Below, one piece after another: positions 34,424-44,929 of a stretch of 64,000 nt of DNA. This DNA is from Ascarosepion bandense. Taxonomy: Eukaryota > Mollusca > Cephalopoda > Sepiida > Sepiidae. How positions within the stretch are numbered: position 1 is the first letter of the stretch; each line of letters opens with the position of its first letter. The stretch lies in contig JBBBDQ010000350.1 of NCBI GenBank assembly GCA_037127315.1, positions 6,426,726 through 6,490,725 of the forward strand, given 5' to 3'. The notes beneath the pieces were generated by a model. It was not told where the DNA came from. It did no database searches and was given only the letters and a program-made list of their open reading frames with translations. The position numbers and the translations under genes are program-made.

Positions 34424-35216
34424 ATGTCGATTCGGCGTAATTCAGTCCAGCATCGTTGGAAATGGAACTCAGCATTCTTCTGTGTCTATCAACAAGAACT
34501 ACTATTCAACGTCGTTATCTCCCAACTCTTTCTACAGGACTCCAAGATGGCGACCCCACACAGAATTTTTACAATCGCGCACTAGACAGCACAACTGTCA
34601 TCTCTCTCTCCCAGGTTTTCCAGAAAAAGAGTAACACAACGTCGACTTAAAGACGTTTCTTTCAGCATTCAACGCAATGTCACTCAACCAAACACAACGT
34701 CGACTTAAAGACGCCTTTTTTTCTCAACCAGAACACTGAGGAAATCGACAAGCCGAATTATTTATACTGGAGAATTGTGACCTCCAGAAAATTCGACATT
34801 AAACCTCGATATCTTTTTAGTTCTCTCAAACGCGTACACTCGGTATCAACAAGCCTCAATCAACCACTTTGCAAATCAAAGTTTATAACCAACTGTTAAT
34901 TCTTCTAACACCAACATAAAAATCCACACGTACAGCAAAACACGGAAACTCTTACAAACGCAAGCAACTCAACGTGGAGCATTGGAATAAATTAGAAGAT
35001 CTTTAACAGACACATCAACTACCGAGAATTTTCCAGAGCATGCCGCATCCTGGCACTCTGATAGGGGACACTGCAGCAAAATCCCTACTCACGCGCATCG
35101 CATTCCAGACTCTTCTTCTTTTCAGCCTACGAGAGACAACCAAAAAAAAAAAAAATTCACCTTTCACAAATTTTTCTCATTTTTCCATTTCACCATGTGC
35201 TTTTTGAGAATCCAAT

Positions 35217-35393
35217 ATGGCTGACCAGCAGTCAGACGTTTCAGCAACCTCCTCCCACACCTATGAGCAACGTCTGTGCCCCCACCTTTTTTTTCAGCAA
35301 CCAGCCCTCTCTGTCATTTTTGGCATGATTACTACTACTACTACAGGCATCATCATCAACGTAACCAAACCACCATCTATACGGACATATTGA
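35217..35393 (+). CDS. 58-codon ORF, probable gag start of the LTR element
   Basis: ATG 35217 (context ccaatATGG) to TGA 35393. It begins MADQQSDVSATSSHTYEQRL, which resembles the short Ser/Thr-rich N-terminus of Gypsy gag proteins, then loses similarity after a T-run near 35290. It follows an 810-base leader. No nucleocapsid zinc knuckle or capsid domain remains. Another frame (34456-34650, 64 codons) in the leader has no recognisable motif. Confidence 0.4.
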   Translation: MADQQSDVSATSSHTYEQRLCPHLFFQQPALSVIFGMITTTTTGIIINVTKPPSIRTY

Positions 35394-35435
35394 AAAAAAT
35401 ATTTTTAATATTTGTTTCAATCTAGGGGGGCTATT

Positions 35436-35900
35436 TGTAGGTCTCATACATTGACACCCACACACACACACATACATACGCATGGTCACGCGGCGTCTAC
35501 GTGACAGTCGTAGTTCCCGCCAAAAACGAAGCCTTTAAAAACCGAAAACAGCACGTGAGACAGCAGTTAGGATTTCGTCCCGGGGCGAGGGCAGACAAGA
35601 ACAGACATGCCTCCCTAACTCATACACACACACGCGCACTAATTGCGCGTAGCAGTTAGTGGCGCAAATATTTTTTATTCTCTTAATTTTCTTCTCTGAC
35701 ATTAACTTTCATTGAAACCGGACTCTACAACTTCTTATGCATGCTTTCTCAACACTATGTAACCTTTTTCAATATATTGTTTTTCCGTTTACTTTCGCCT
35801 TCTTGTTCATTCATAAATCTTGCTTCAAACCATAACGAATGTTACGTCGAGTCGACCGTTAAAATATAAATTAGTAAGTGGACGGCCTTCATCCACTACA
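35436..35900 (+). repeat. Right LTR
   Basis: Same sequence as the left LTR but shortened by one or two bases in four runs between 35692 and 35765 (cc to c, tt to t, ccc to c, ttt to t). Confidence 0.92.
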
Positions 35901-36086
35901 ACAGTAATGTCCATTGTAAAAATATTGGGGTTTAAAAATTATTCACAACCCTATTGTTTCAGGGCATTAAAAATGATTTACTTCCTCCTACAATAATAGA
36001 TTTTATTTTTTTTTAAGTAGAAATGGTTTCTAAGGGAAGGGTTATGTTTATGAAATTCAATAATTTTTTTATTTAAAAGTTCTATA

Positions 36087-37169
36087 TTTGGCGCGGGGGT
36101 AAAATAGGGTTTTTTTCGACTTAAGATTTTTTTTTTTTTTTTTTATACACAAGTCGACGAGAAGAAAAACGTGTCGATTTCGTTTTTAGAACTGTCTTTA
36201 ATAACAAAACAAACCATATTCTCTCTACTTATTCTCTAATTTTCTTTCCTCTTAGTCTTATACTGAGAAGAGAAAATCTGTTTTAATTGGAGAAGTAAAA
36301 CGGCTGACATTTTAAAAGTTCACACACACAGTAAGAACCAAAAAAAACTTCAATTAAAAAAAAAGAACGATCAGTTCATGAAACATTTCTTTTTGAATCC
36401 CATTCCCCGAAAAAACAAAAAGAAAATCACATGTACCTGTTGTAATGGGATTGTTGTTGTGACTGTGTGTTGTCAGCCATACCGTTGTTGTTGCAACATT
36501 CATAATAACAACAATAATAAGCCGAACGAATAACCGCGATGAAATGAATTACTAATAATAATACTATTAATATTAATAATAACAATATTGATAAAACGGC
36601 AGCATTTGTAGAGAAGCGTCCAGGTAGCAACGGACGCCTCCTTCTTTCCGTTTTTTGTGGTCAACCTAAGCTAAAAAAGCAATAAACAAGTTCGGTAAGC
36701 AACACAGGTAGAGTGGCTTTTTAAAAGAGAGAGAGGGAAAACGAGAACTTCATTTATTTTTATTTATTTATTAACTCAACAAGTCGGATTGGTTGATTGG
36801 CACCAATATATAACCCTAAAATTAAAAAAAACATAGATTTGCTGAATATTGAAATTGAATATTTTTGCGCGCCACAGAAATCAAGAGAACAAAAAATTTG
36901 ATTTTGGTTCCTAACAACCAACAATAATATTTATGTCCGAAGTTTTCATGAAAGATTTCAAACTTGACAATCAAATCAATCAATAGCAATTTAAATTTTT
37001 ATTTACAATCATCAAATAATAAGAAATTATTTTTTATTTTGTTGGTTTTATCAACGACGTTTTGCTGGTGTTGAAAGAAAGTGTAAAAAGATTTAATTTC
37101 GTCGACTTGTGTGTAAAAAAAATATATATCCTAAGTTAACATTAAACCCTATTTTACCTCCGCGCCAAA
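36087..37169. mobile_element. TIR element, about 1.08 kb
   Basis: The left arm 36087-36160 (tttggcgcgggggtaaaat ... acaagtcgacga) and right arm 37099-37169 (tcgtcgacttgtg ... attttacctccgcgccaaa) are inverted copies over about 70 bp with an AT-rich indel in the middle. No clear target duplication and no transposase. The interior holds a low-complexity minus-strand frame (36427-36630) and one arm of a second inverted repeat. Confidence 0.6.
36427..36630 (-). other. 67-codon minus-strand frame with a hydrophobic run, unrecognised
   Basis: The frame has no ATG at its start (TTG) and its hydrophobic stretch of about 20 residues comes from an att/ata-rich microsatellite-like tract. It ends near an aacaggtacatg sequence that could be a splice donor. 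I do not recognise it; chance is the most likely explanation. Confidence 0.15.
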
Positions 37170-37725
37170 CACACGCAAATTAAATAATTAAACTAAAATT
37201 TAAATCGATCTTAGAAATTTGAAGAAAGGTAACATTGGGAAAAAGGTATATTTTAAGTGGATTCTAACTGATGACACAGCTACATGAACTAATTTATTTT
37301 TCAGATAATAATATGTTGGTATTGAGTGCGACTGTACATCCCCATGTGTGTGTTTTTTTTTTTAACCATGTTTATTGTTTTTTTATTTAATAATTTAAAT
37401 TATTACCATTTAATTTCACACTTAATTTTACAAATGCTCTCTATCTATTCCCTGAGAATTCTTCCTCCATATAGCAAAATTGTACTTTAAAAAAAACAAT
37501 ATCGGATAAAATTTAAAAAAAAGTAACTACCAAATTTGAAAAGTTGGATTTTAAAAAATGAAATAAATATAAAAAAGAAAAAAAAATTATTAACAAATCC
37601 AACAATAAGGAGAAATAAATATTTCCTATTTGATGATAAAATAAAAATTTAAATTGCCATAAACAATGTAGTATTGAACTATTGATTGATTGTCGAATTT
37701 GCAATCTTTCATGAAAACTTCGGAT
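36936..37725. repeat. Second inverted repeat, arms 36936-37020 and 37628-37725
   Basis: tccgaagttttcatgaaaga and aatttaaatttttatttaca on the left recur inverted as tctttcatgaaaacttcgga and ataaaaatttaaattgcc on the right. Only the left arm lies inside the 36.1-37.2 kb TIR element, so the two structures overlap rather than nest. Confidence 0.6.
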
Positions 37726-38207
37726 AGACTTCATCAGATTTTCAGCTGTTATCAAACATGCCTCTTACTCTTCTTCATCCATGAGATTTAAAATGCTGAT
37801 GTTAACTTCAGCAGTGAAGTATTTTTTAGGTTTTCTATTGAAACCGCATTTTAAATATACTTCAATCAAAACAAACAAAAAAAATATATTCAAGTGTGAT
37901 ATCGGGTGTGGGGTGGCTTGTAAACCAAATCAATAGTTTTTTGGGGTTTTTTTTGTATCAATGGTTTGATAATTTTCTAAAATTCTCTGACGCGGGTAAT
38001 GTGCAGACCCAACGTTTGGCTGAAAGATTGTTGTTCATGCGTGTGGGCGAGGGGTGTAAAATTTGCTACAGTTATGATAAAAGATGTTCAGTACCAGAAA
38101 AGAGTAAGTTGCAGCTATAAACCGTTTGAACATAAAAATCAACACTATAAGTGTAGTTTCCCACTTTAAGTAATCGTAAGACAATGTGTTGTCATCATCA
38201 CATCAGA
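37726..38207. other. No gene seen
   Basis: The 74-codon frame at 37896-38120 (+) has no recognisable motif. Confidence 0.4.
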
Positions 38208-38560
38208 CGATTTAGAGATGATGTCATACCTAATATTAATGTTTCTATATCCTCTAAAATACAAAAGAAAGTAATAAGGTCTTTTAAATTAAAATTTTAA
38301 AATAGAAATTTCTTTAAACCTTAAAACTGTTCATTTTCTGGATATTACTCTGAACCTCCCCAATAATACTTTTAAGCCATGTCATAAAAATAGTGAATCT
38401 CCAATATTCATTAATGCTAATTCTAACCATCCTTACCAAATAATAAAACAAATTCTCTCTACCGTTAATACAAGGATAAACAAATTATCCTCTAATAGCA
38501 AAATATTTACTGATAACAAAATCCCTTATAACAATGCATTCTTCTCTATATTTCATATTG
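38208..38560 (+). pseudogene. Relic of RT/GIY-YIG retroelement, copy 1
   Basis: Frames give RFRDD (aligned with the YRDD box of the 42-kb copy), then SSKIQKKVIRSFKL, a frameshift, and VHFLDITLNLPNNTF, INANSNHPYQIIKQI and TVNTRINKLSSNSKIF. The order FLDVTL / SNHPP-IIKQ / RIS-LS matches the minus-strand relic at 41.1-42.3 kb. It stops before the zinc-binding and nuclease segments. Not functional. Confidence 0.7.
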
Positions 38561-38669
38561 GATAATATCCATTGAGTTCTCTATTTTTATCTATCTAATC
38601 AATATTTTATATTAATTAGACAAAATTTTTGGGATTATCTTCTATATTTCTACAGGTTTATCACTTTTT

Positions 38670-38671
<2 letters not shown>

Positions 38672-38715
<44 letters not shown>
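38672..38715. repeat. (TA)n microsatellite
   Basis: Pure ta run; a shorter one follows at 38754-38770 after (ca)n. Confidence 0.9.
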
Positions 38716-38717
<2 letters not shown>

Positions 38718-38770
38718 AAACAGTAGCTACTCTGGCATGTACACACACACACACATATATATATATATAT

Positions 38771-39105
38771 TAATTGGAGTAGATAGACTAAACTATCGCC
38801 AGGTTCACACTCCACCCTCATCTATTGAACAGGTGAAGAGACTCATCCCTTGTTTCCTGTTTAGGATGCAGTTTCCGGTTTTCTCTTTTCCAATCTTCTC
38901 TTTTTTTTTTCAATTGGAGTAGATAGGCTGAACTATCGCCCAGTTCACACTCCGACTACGTCTATTGAACAGGTTAAGAGGCTCATCCCTTGTTTCCTGT
39001 TTAGGATGCGGTTTCCGGTTTTCTCTTTTCCAATCTTTTCACTCCTATGTAGCCCCCTGCACATCAGTGGCATTACCGCCTTGCCCGGGGTGATATGATT
39101 AAAAA
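38771..39105 (+). repeat. LINE-A-tailed repeat with 140-bp tandem duplication
   Basis: aattggagtagatag ... ctcttttccaatctt occurs at 38772 and again at 38912. The second copy continues into the LINE-A tail (cccctgcacatcagtggcat, ccttgcccggggtgatatg plus A-run). Lacking reverse-transcriptase sequence, it may be a SINE using the LINE-A tail. Confidence 0.65.
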
Positions 39106-39129
39106 AAAAAATATATATATATATATAGG

Positions 39130-39695
39130 AAACAGTAGCTACTCTAGCATGTACGTATCGCTCATTCAATAATGAATTAGAGCACTCTGGCTATTGGGTA
39201 TGTATAATGATAATATACACGCTAAAAAGTCTGCCTTCTTCTACCGAGCACCCATAGCCCAGAGGTAGAATTGCCGACTGACGCCAATTCGGTCGGGTTT
39301 CAATCCTGGGTTAAAAGCAATCGGAGTCTAACCGTACTGATGAGCTGTGATACAGTGAAACAGATCTGTCTGCGGATGACCATTTACGCTCTCACACCTT
39401 GATTGAGCACTCTGGAAGAATGGGAGACTTTGAAAAATAGTAGCTACTCTGGCATGTACGCATCACTCATTCAATAATGAATTAGAGCACTCTGGCTATT
39501 GGGCATGTATAATGATAATATACGCGCTAAAAAGTCTGCCTTCTTCTACCAAGCGCCCATAGTCCAGAGGTAGAATCACCGACTGACGCCAATTCGGTCG
39601 GATTTCAATCCTGGGTTAAAAGCAATCAGAGTCTAACCGTACTGATGAGCTGTGATACAGTGAAACAGATCTGTCTGCAGATGACTATATATATA
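39130..39695 (+). repeat. SINE-C, two copies in tandem (305-bp period)
   Basis: Copy 1 39130-39415 and copy 2 39435-39690 each run from agtagctactctggcatgta through caataatgaattagagcac, cccatag(c/t)ccagaggtagaa (A-box-like), gtttcaatcctgggtt (B-box-like) to gaaacagatctgtctgc. Copy 1 carries an extra 3' piece (ttgattgagcactctgg) before copy 2. Confidence 0.75.
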
Positions 39696-39727
39696 TATAG
39701 AGAGAGAGAGATATAATTATTATTATT

Positions 39728-40315
39728 AATTATACTTTTGAACATGCACAAAGTACTACAAAATTGTATATTTTGTTTCGATATTAAAAAAGCAATGCCT
39801 CATTAGGTAATAAACATCTTATTAAGAGATTTATTAAAAAGATTTTTTTTTAAATTTTAAAAAACACCACTGCTTTTTATTTTTGGAAATCTTTTTGTAT
39901 GAGGTAAGCAGATATTAAAAAAGAGAGGAAAAAAGAAAGAGGTTAGAAAAGATGAGAAAACAAGATCAGAAATTAAGAAAGGGAAAAGTAAGAGGAAAGG
40001 GAAAGACACAGAGGAAACAAAAAGCAAAGAGAAAAACAAGAGAGAAAGCACTGAGAGGAAAGAGCCAATGGAAACAGCTAAGAGAGAGAAATATTAAATT
40101 TAGGCAGGAAGTAAATTTTAGACAGTTATAGTTATCGATTACACGGTGTCTGGGCTCAAATCTTTTACATTAAAAAAAAAAGAAGCAGAAAGCAAAGAGG
40201 AAAACAAAGAAGAAAAACTACCTGATGAGACATTGTTCTTTCAATGTCAAGACAAAATGTACAATTTTGTAGTAATTTGTAATTTTTACATGTTCTAAAA
40301 TATAATTAATAATAA
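39728..40315. mobile_element. Family F fold-back element, about 590 bp
   Basis: The left arm (tatacttttgaacatgc ... aatgcctcattag, 39730-39806) is inverted at 40222-40312 (gatgagacattgttctttc ... acatgttctaaaatata). The interior is purine-rich (39900-40090). A one-armed copy is at 43095-43185. No ORF; minus frame 39857-40051 is low complexity. Confidence 0.6.
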
Positions 40316-40400
40316 ATATTCATTGCTCTATTTTCATATTGAGCTGTTTGAAATTTATGTTTTGAATGTTGCAGTTATTTTCTTTGTTCCTTATTCATTT

Positions 40401-40401
<1 letters not shown>

Positions 40402-40445
<44 letters not shown>
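40402..40445. repeat. (TA)n microsatellite
   Basis: Pure ta run next to a ctgatga/gaaa motif on the minus strand (40495-40519). Confidence 0.9.
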
Positions 40446-40449
<4 letters not shown>

Positions 40450-41089
40450 TGTAGTAATGAATTAATTGTACATTGCGACACGGAAATTTCTATGTTTCGA
40501 GATAGATTCTCATCATCAGGCAATGTTGTTGTTGGTTGTGCAGATGATTTACATTTAAATGACAAAAACCTTTGGTTTGCTGTGTATGTATATGGGAAGA
40601 TATAAAAATTTACATGTGTGTTTCTATTGGTTAATCAGAGTGGAGATTCATTTTGGGATTTGGCCCCAAAGAATACATACTAATCAACCTTTTCTCTTTT
40701 TTTCCTCTTTTTTTTTTTCCTTCCTCATCCTACCCTTTTCCCTTGTTTCTTTTCCCTCCTTGATGGTCAAGATGTTAACCTGCCTTTTACCTGATCTTAT
40801 CATTTTCCCTTCTTTCTCTTCAGTTTTATTACTTTTGATGTGGTATTCTCATTTAGCACCACTTATCATTTTTAGTCTATTTATTTATTTCTTGTAAAGT
40901 TTTTTTTAAAAGGAAAGATTTTTTTTTTATAAAATATAATTTTTTGGTCTATTTGTTTATTTGTTGTAAAGTTTGTTTTTTTTTGTAAATGGAAAGATTT
41001 ATTTTAAAAAATAATTTTATGTTCCAAGTTATTTTTATATAGTTCGTCAGAAATTATTTTCCATGTTGGTTATATGCATGTTATTTCAT
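40450..41089. other. No gene seen; probable 3' flank of the RT/GIY-YIG relic
   Basis: T-rich sequence. The 112-codon plus frame 40559-40897 is hydrophobic low complexity. On the minus strand a gcctgatgatgagaatc ... ctcgaaacatag hairpin motif lies at 40490-40520, before (ta)n. Confidence 0.4.
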
Positions 41090-42340
41090 TTAGATTTTAT
41101 CCATTTTCTAATGTGAATAATTTGCAATGTCTACATATGATATTTATTTTGTTGCATTTATTTAATAAATTTTTATTCTTAAAGGATTTAATAATAAATA
41201 GTTTTTCGTATAAACATAGTGAACATGGTTCATTTAATGACTTACATGTTTTAGCTTCTTTTAGAATTTTCCACTTTATTGTGGGTATTTTTTTTTTGTT
41301 TCCTTTAGGTACCAATGATATATTGATAGGGATGTTCTATTTTTGTATTTGTTATTATTAAATGAAGAGGTGTGCTGGTAAATTTGCTGCTTTAGAGTGT
41401 TTTTAGTACTCCCTATATAAATTTTTATATTATTTGGATTTTCCTTTGAGGATATTTCGCATTGATATATTATTGATTCCGTTAAGCAGCTGTTTTCTAA
41501 CGGACAATCTATGGGGTTTTTACAATTTCATTTTTTCTTGTCTAAATTGTTATTTTCTATTATCCGGTTGCTTTTATTGATTTTGTTGAAGTTTTTTAAA
41601 ATATTATTATTGTGGTTTTTTATAATTTTTTCTAGATTGTTCATGCAGCTGTAACTTAATAGTGTTTTTATTAAAGATCTTACTTGGTGGATTTTTTTCT
41701 GGAAAGTGTTTCTTAATTAAAGTGAGGAATTTTTTCCCCAATTTACTACTAGTCATCTGATTGAAAGGGGGTATGTACCAGATGATATTCCTGTTCCTAT
41801 TTTTTCTTTGAGGATTACTTTTCTTGTTTACATATTTCATATTTGGGTTTTTGTATCCCCTATTTTTTAATGCAGTATTATAAAAATTACTATGCTTATT
41901 AAATACTTTCTCATTAGCTGAATTCCTACTAATTCTGTATTCTATCGATGAGGGTATATGCTTGATGATAGATGGAGGGTGGTTAGACTTTGGGTGGATG
42001 TATAAAGGATTGGTATTTGGTTTTTGTATGGTTGGTGTATATTTTTTTCTAGATCTAAGGTTACATCGAAGAAATCTATTTTTTTATATTAGTTTTAATT
42101 GTTACTTTTAAATTGAGATTTTTAAACTCTTTATATATCATTTTTCTAATTCTATCTATTTTGAAATTTATGGCATTTCTTATTATCATAAGTCCATCGT
42201 CTCTATATAATCCAATGTCTTTAGTATTTACTTCTTTATAGGCTGTGAGATTATATAATATTAATAATCCTACCAGATTTGAAAATTCCATAGAGTCCAT
42301 AGATCCCATGGTAATATCAAAATTGTTCTCTTTGGACATA
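41090..42340 (-). pseudogene. Relic of a reverse transcriptase / GIY-YIG endonuclease retroelement
   Basis: Reading down the minus strand from 42330: FDITMGSMDS, LVGLLILYNL, GLYRDDGLMIIRN (catalytic Y-R-D-D), KIDRIRKMIYKEF, a frameshift near 42075, FFDVTLDLEKN, YIHPKSNHPPSIIKHI, RISRNSANEKVF, RNRNIIWYIPPFNQM, GKKFLTLIKKHFP, KIFNKNTIKL, then near 41520 CNCKN..DCPLENSCL (a paired-Cys zinc-binding segment). The GIY-YIG-like IYIGSTKNTLKQQIYQH follows near 41420, and WKILKEAKTCKS with CSLCLYEKLFII near 41230. RT followed by a GIY-YIG nuclease is the hallmark layout of Penelope-like elements; proteins of this spelling occur widely in invertebrates, but I cannot name the exact clade. It is 5' truncated at the (ta)n at 42338 and broken by stops. 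Plus-strand frames here are antisense shadows. Confidence 0.8.
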
Positions 42341-42693
42341 TATATATAATGTATATTTGGACAGCAGTCTTTCTGTTAAATATGTTTCATTAAAAATGAC
42401 TAACAAAGAAAATTTTATTAATTTTAAAAAACAATTTTTCATCATTTTTACATGTTTCCTTTTTGCTGGAGATAAGGAATGTAAAGATGTTCCATAATTA
42501 TTAACTTCAAAAGTGCTTTCAGCCTCTCTACTGCACTTCATTCTCAAGGATGTTATGTTTCCAATGTTGCTATTTTATTCTCATGTTTTGACTGTGATGC
42601 AATTTATTTTGTGTTTTTGAAAAGGAGTGTTCTTTAAAAAATATCACGTGACATGTGCAACTGTACATTGCATGAGTGTCTGTCTATTTTTTA

Positions 42694-42696
<3 letters not shown>

Positions 42697-42743
<47 letters not shown>

Positions 42744-42929
42744 TGCTCACCTTGACATTGTTGGATTATGTCCACTTAGCTTTCCAAGACACCATAGGTG
42801 GCACTATTCAAGGAACTATAAAAATGGGAATTCTTTCATACACATACACACACAATGCAATGATCAGATGTTGATTAAAAACTACTTTTATTCAATTAGC
42901 ACATGTCAATTGTGTTGTGCCACCAGTGA

Positions 42930-42968
<39 letters not shown>
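42697..42968. repeat. Two (TA)n microsatellites, 42697-42741 and 42932-42968
   Basis: Both are pure ta runs; the 115-codon plus frame spanning them is repeat translation. Confidence 0.9.
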
Positions 42969-42972
<4 letters not shown>

Positions 42973-43094
42973 TCAATTATAATACATGAAAGATTATTCA
43001 TAAGTATAAACAGATTTTATTAGAAATAAGCAGACACAATGTTTGCAATGTATTTAATCTGACATACCTAAAAGAATATATATATATATTTATT

Positions 43095-43250
43095 ATAAAT
43101 AATTGTTTAAAACATGTACAAATTATCATCTACTACAAAGTGTACATTTTGTTTCAACATTGAAAGGACAATGTCTCATCAGTTAGTGTGAAAAAAAATG
43201 GAAAATTCTTTATCTTATATTGGGGAATTATGTGTAAGAGGTAAGTTGGG
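43095..43250 (+). repeat. Family F, one-armed copy
   Basis: aaaacatgtacaaattatc, cattttgtttcaacattga and aatgtctcatcag match the left arm of 39728-40315. Confidence 0.55.
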
Positions 43251-43974
43251 GGAAAATGGAAATAAGAGTTGTAAGTTGTAAGTTAGAATTTGAATGAAAA
43301 GAGAGAAAAGGTAGAGGATAGAGGTGATTAATGGATGTGTTGAGAATTTTATAGACAGATTTAACAGTAGAAGATGAGATATGGTCCTTTACAGCCCTTA
43401 TGGGACTATTTATATAATAACAACACCTCTTGAGATACATAATATATATGTAACATATATCTATTATTAATATAAGTTATAGCTGTGTTATTATACATCA
43501 AGCACTATTTTATTAGCACCAGCAGTCAGTGTATGATGTTTTGTATATTTATTACAAGTGTAGTAGCAATTTTTAAAATGCATTTGAGTTTACTAACATT
43601 TAACAACATTTTGTAACTTGCCAATTTCTGGTTATCACCCTTGGATTGGGAAGGCTTTTTTCCAAAACATTCTAACCACAATGGTTAGTTTTAAAATTAG
43701 TTTAAAGTTAGTTTGCATGATTTTGCAAAATCATCAGCACAATAATTACAGTTACATTAAGTTCTTCTTTGCAATTCACCTCTGAAGATGATTTCAGAGG
43801 AGATCGAAAGTACATGGGTTAAAAAAAACTACGGCACCTTCTTTGATGAACTTAACATCAACTTAACATCAAGAAGCTAATTAGAGAACTCGAAAGGATT
43901 ATTATAAAAATAAAAATGTAATATGACTGTATTATACAATGAATTATGTTTGAATAAAGATGTTTCCTATATAT

Positions 43975-44330
43975 ACACCTTGTGCAAATTAATTGAAACA
44001 AAACAAATAATGTTTTCCTAGGATCTTTCACACTTTCCCTAATCAGATATACATCGTCTCTTGGTGTTTTTCTCTTCCAACTGCATTTTCCTTTATGTTT
44101 TGGACTGATGGATCCAGTTTGCTTTTTTGCCTTGATGACATGACTGACAGTTGAAAGGCTGACACCAACAATATCCACAATCTCACTGTAAGGCTTGCCA
44201 GTGTGTTCATGCAGTGTTACAATTTTTGTATGCTTCCTTGGAGTAATACCCATTACAGACAATGGCCATAGGACAACTAATTGACTGTCAAAACAATTGT
44301 GTCTGGGCGTGATAAAAATCTGATACAATC
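43975..44330 (-). pseudogene. Tc1-like transposase N-terminus, internally deleted
   Basis: The minus frame (probable start MGITPRKHTK, near 44252) gives a paired-like helix-turn-helix: IVTLHEHTGKPYSEIVDIVG, then VSLSTVSHVIKAKKQTGSI, a basic linker (KGKCSWKRKTPRDD) and LIRESVKDPRKT. This is the first DNA-binding half of a Tc1-family transposase. The frame then runs straight into a terminal sequence, tacaccttgtgcaaattaa on the plus strand at 43975, a Tc1-style inverted-repeat end. The whole DDE domain is missing. I found no convincing 5' terminal repeat above 44330. Residues encoded below 43975 are chance. Confidence 0.75.
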
Positions 44331-44929
44331 ACAGATGACACAATATTTTTCAAGGCCAAATAAATTTCCTCATACACCCCAAGAAAAGATTCATATTACT
44401 GCATGCCATTGTAAATAACTTAATCTGAGGAAAAGAATAAAAATCGATTACACCATGTCACTCCATTGCTCATATTCCGTGACATTGCAAATATTCAGAA
44501 GAGCTCTGCTATTGAATTCTGCTAGTCAAATCATTCTTATTTCAGTTGTGTTCCAAATCTAAGAAGAAAGGTCTACTCAAATGGCTTTTTTTTTCCAGAA
44601 ATTGTAACTTTGTGGAACAAAATCCTATGTTGTTTCTTCCCTGAATGCTCTAATTTTGTTTCTCTTCAGGACATGGCCTACTGTTACCTATCCTCTATAT
44701 CTTCATTATCCCTACTTTCTGCCACCTTCTCTTACACTCATTTCTGACACCTTACTGGTCATTACCATGTCAACTGTAACCTGTAACAACTCTATCTTGA
44801 GTGGCTCTCGCGCCTTGCGTAAAAATTTAGTAAAAAAAATGCCCTTTCGCAAATCTTTCCATAAAAAGTTTTTTGCTGTCATTTCTGATGAGCAAACCTT
44901 TTTTTTTAATGTTTTTGCTGACTAATGGG
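44331..44929. other. No gene seen
   Basis: A LINE-A-like ordering is faint at 44560-44760 (cagaaattgtaactttgtgg, ctatatcttcattatccc) but not supported. Frame 44656-44925 is unrecognised. Confidence 0.35.

Larger units (their letters stand above)
33936..35900 (+). mobile_element. Complete non-autonomous LTR retrotransposon (about 1.97 kb)
   Basis: Two direct long terminal repeats, 33936-34406 (471 bp) and 35436-35900 (465 bp), both starting TGTAGGTCTC and ending CACTACA. They bound a 1029-bp interior, and the whole is flanked by the tetramer acag (33932-33935 and 35901-35904), a 4-bp target duplication. One base after the left LTR, tggtgaccacgacgtg is a primer-binding-site-like sequence of the kind seen in Gypsy-type elements. 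A short polypurine tract (agggggg, 35424-35430) precedes the right LTR. The interior has no protease, reverse transcriptase or integrase, so movement must depend on proteins in trans. The LTRs are identical in substitutions by eye; only small length differences exist. The Gypsy assignment is inference from the PBS and the 4-bp duplication. Confidence 0.92.

Noticed and set aside
36427..36630. First exon of a membrane protein on the minus strand
   Set aside because: No ATG at the frame start, hydrophobic run from an AT-rich tract, inside a TIR element; only a splice-donor-like sequence supports it.
40559..41361. Hydrophobic plus-strand frames of 112 and 95 codons
   Set aside because: T-rich low complexity, partly antisense to the GIY-YIG relic.
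38629..43023. Frames containing long Ile-Tyr runs (38629, 42676 and similar)
   Set aside because: Translation of (ta)n microsatellites.
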